A stretch of 64,000 bases of DNA, from positions 186,001 to 250,000 of the forward strand of contig JALHQH010000001.1 in assembly GCA_022842065.1 (NCBI GenBank). Direction: 5' to 3'. The position numbers and the translations under genes were made by a program. The notes below the pieces were generated by a model. The model was not told the DNA's origin, made no database searches, and was given only the letters and a program-made list of their open reading frames with translations. The stretch comes from Caldilineaceae bacterium. GTDB taxonomy: Bacteria; Chloroflexota; Anaerolineae; Caldilineales; Caldilineaceae. Positions 63,155 to 64,000 of the stretch are shown piece by piece. The stretch's first letter is position 1. Each line of letters begins with the position of its first letter.

Positions 63155-64000
63155 TTCCGGCGTGGCAAAGATCAGGCGACCGGCATTGGTTTGCAGCACC
63201 TTGGTGACCTGCACCAGCACTTCCTGATGTAAAAAGCGGCGGCCATTTTCCACCACCACCATCGTGCCATCATCCAGAAAACCGACCCCTTGGCCGGCCT
63301 CTTTGCCTTCCTGAATGATGTGGAGCGGCAGCTCTTCGCCGGGCAGCAGAATTGCTTTGACGGCATTGGCCAACTCATTGATATTGAGCACCTTGACCCC
63401 TTGCAGGCTGGCAACCCGGTTCAGGTTATAGTCGTTGGTGACAATCGCGCCATCTAGCAGCAAGGCCAGGCTAATTAACTTGTCATCAACTTGCTGGGCA
63501 TCTTGGGGATCCTGATCCAGAAACTCGATCTCCACCTGGCTATTATTTTGCAAGACATCGAGAATCTCTAGCCCTCGCCGTCCCCGATTACGCCGCAGCG
63601 CATCCGCTGAATCAGCAATATATTGTAACTCATTTAACACAAACCGCGGCACCGAGAGGAGGCCGGGAATAAAGCCGGTTTCGGCAATATCCGCAATACG
63701 CCCGTCGATAATCACGCTCGTGTCAAGCAGCAAGCGGCGTTGTGCCCATGTCTTGGCAACGGTGCCATTTGCTGCTTGTCCCTCGGCATTATACAACCGA
63801 AAGAAGGTCAGCAGATCATCCTGCCGCAGGACGGCTACCGCAACGCCGAGGTAGCCAAAGATAATAAGTGCGATTAATGGTAGTATGCTACCAAAAGGAG
63901 AGGGTAATTGTGAAATTGGAAAACTGATCAGTGCTGCGATAAACAGGCCAACCGCTAGCCCAACTGTGCCTGAGACGAGATCACCCGTCGGCACAGCGCG
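63152..64000 (-). CDS. PIN and TRAM domain membrane protein (YacL-like), 5' end cut
   Basis: At least 282 codons; the reading frame is open to the window edge, so the true start lies beyond 64000. Visible: two transmembrane helices ([19 protein letters not shown] and [18 protein letters not shown]), then a PIN nuclease domain with acidic residues in [41 protein letters not shown] and [12 protein letters not shown], and a C-terminal TRAM domain ([18 protein letters not shown]...[15 protein letters not shown]). The full family has about 350 residues and four helices. Thought to act on RNA at the membrane. Lies upstream of cysS, with the palindrome between them. Confidence 0.9.
   Translation of the reverse strand, partial: RAVPTGDLVSGTVGLAVGLFIAALISFPISQLPSPFGSILPLIALIIFGYLGVAVAVLRQDDLLTFFRLYNAEGQAANGTVAKTWAQRRLLLDTSVIIDGRIADIAETGFIPGLLSVPRFVLNELQYIADSADALRRNRGRRGLEILDVLQNNSQVEIEFLDQDPQDAQQVDDKLISLALLLDGAIVTNDYNLNRVASLQGVKVLNINELANAVKAILLPGEELPLHIIQEGKEAGQGVGFLDDGTMVVVENGRRFLHQEVLVQVTKVLQTNAGRLIFATPE

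Overview
The window most resembles a chromosomal segment of a Chloroflexota bacterium (Anaerolineae/Caldilineae-like). I infer this from the mix of Tat-type lipoprotein solute-binding proteins, BTAD-AAA regulators, CSLREA beta-helix proteins, many Thr/Pro-linker surface proteins, dispersed palindromic repeats and an injection-system locus of a type known in that phylum. It cannot be proven without a search. No rRNA, tRNA or CRISPR array was seen.

Layout. 1-9.4 kb: two paralogous oligopeptide/solute-binding lipoproteins flank three small membrane proteins (a catalytically degenerate P-type ATPase actuator domain, an MscS beta-domain protein and an unknown). A MacB/FtsX-type ABC permease and its ATPase follow. 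9.7-11.9 kb: a MITE-like element and a BTAD-AAA regulator that ends inside a palindromic repeat.

12.1-46.99 kb (perhaps to 50.6 kb): an extracellular contractile injection system (eCIS) locus. It starts with a small unknown protein and the AAA+ ATPase. An AT-richer cargo-like block follows, containing three unknown proteins that share an N-terminal GN(R/A) motif with the DUF4157 protein, one of them built of 11-residue repeats. A CSLREA beta-helix protein and an M48 membrane protease come next. The structural operon follows: DUF4157, DUF4255 cap, carboxypeptidase-regulatory-like protein, sheath, tube, chaperone-like protein, small unknown, second tube, an 840-residue disordered protein, LysM tube-baseplate protein, VgrG-like spike, PAAR-like DUF4280 tip, gp25, baseplate J, and an FHA-gpI fusion.

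The structural genes run directly into a membrane phospho-signalling module: a single-pass FHA-like protein, a 1189-residue pseudokinase/SH3 protein, a VWA protein with a broken MIDAS, a Ser/Thr kinase that looks active, and a PP2C-like protein that has lost its metal ligands. This recalls the threonine-phosphorylation control of type VI secretion (kinase, phosphatase, Fha), but here the pThr reader is fused to a baseplate subunit. I regard this as the most interesting system in the window. Two secreted proteins (DNRLRE/DUF11 and Kelch/DUF11-like) follow.

50.8-64 kb: mostly ordinary chromosome. It holds a heterodimeric ABC exporter, a class V PLP enzyme, a divergent alpha/beta hydrolase and WYL regulator with a palindromic operator candidate, a secreted duplicated-repeat protein, a COG3375-like acetyltransferase, RlmB, CysS and a PIN-TRAM protein cut by the window end. 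Several palindromic repeats, including a perfect 64-bp palindrome, sit between genes.
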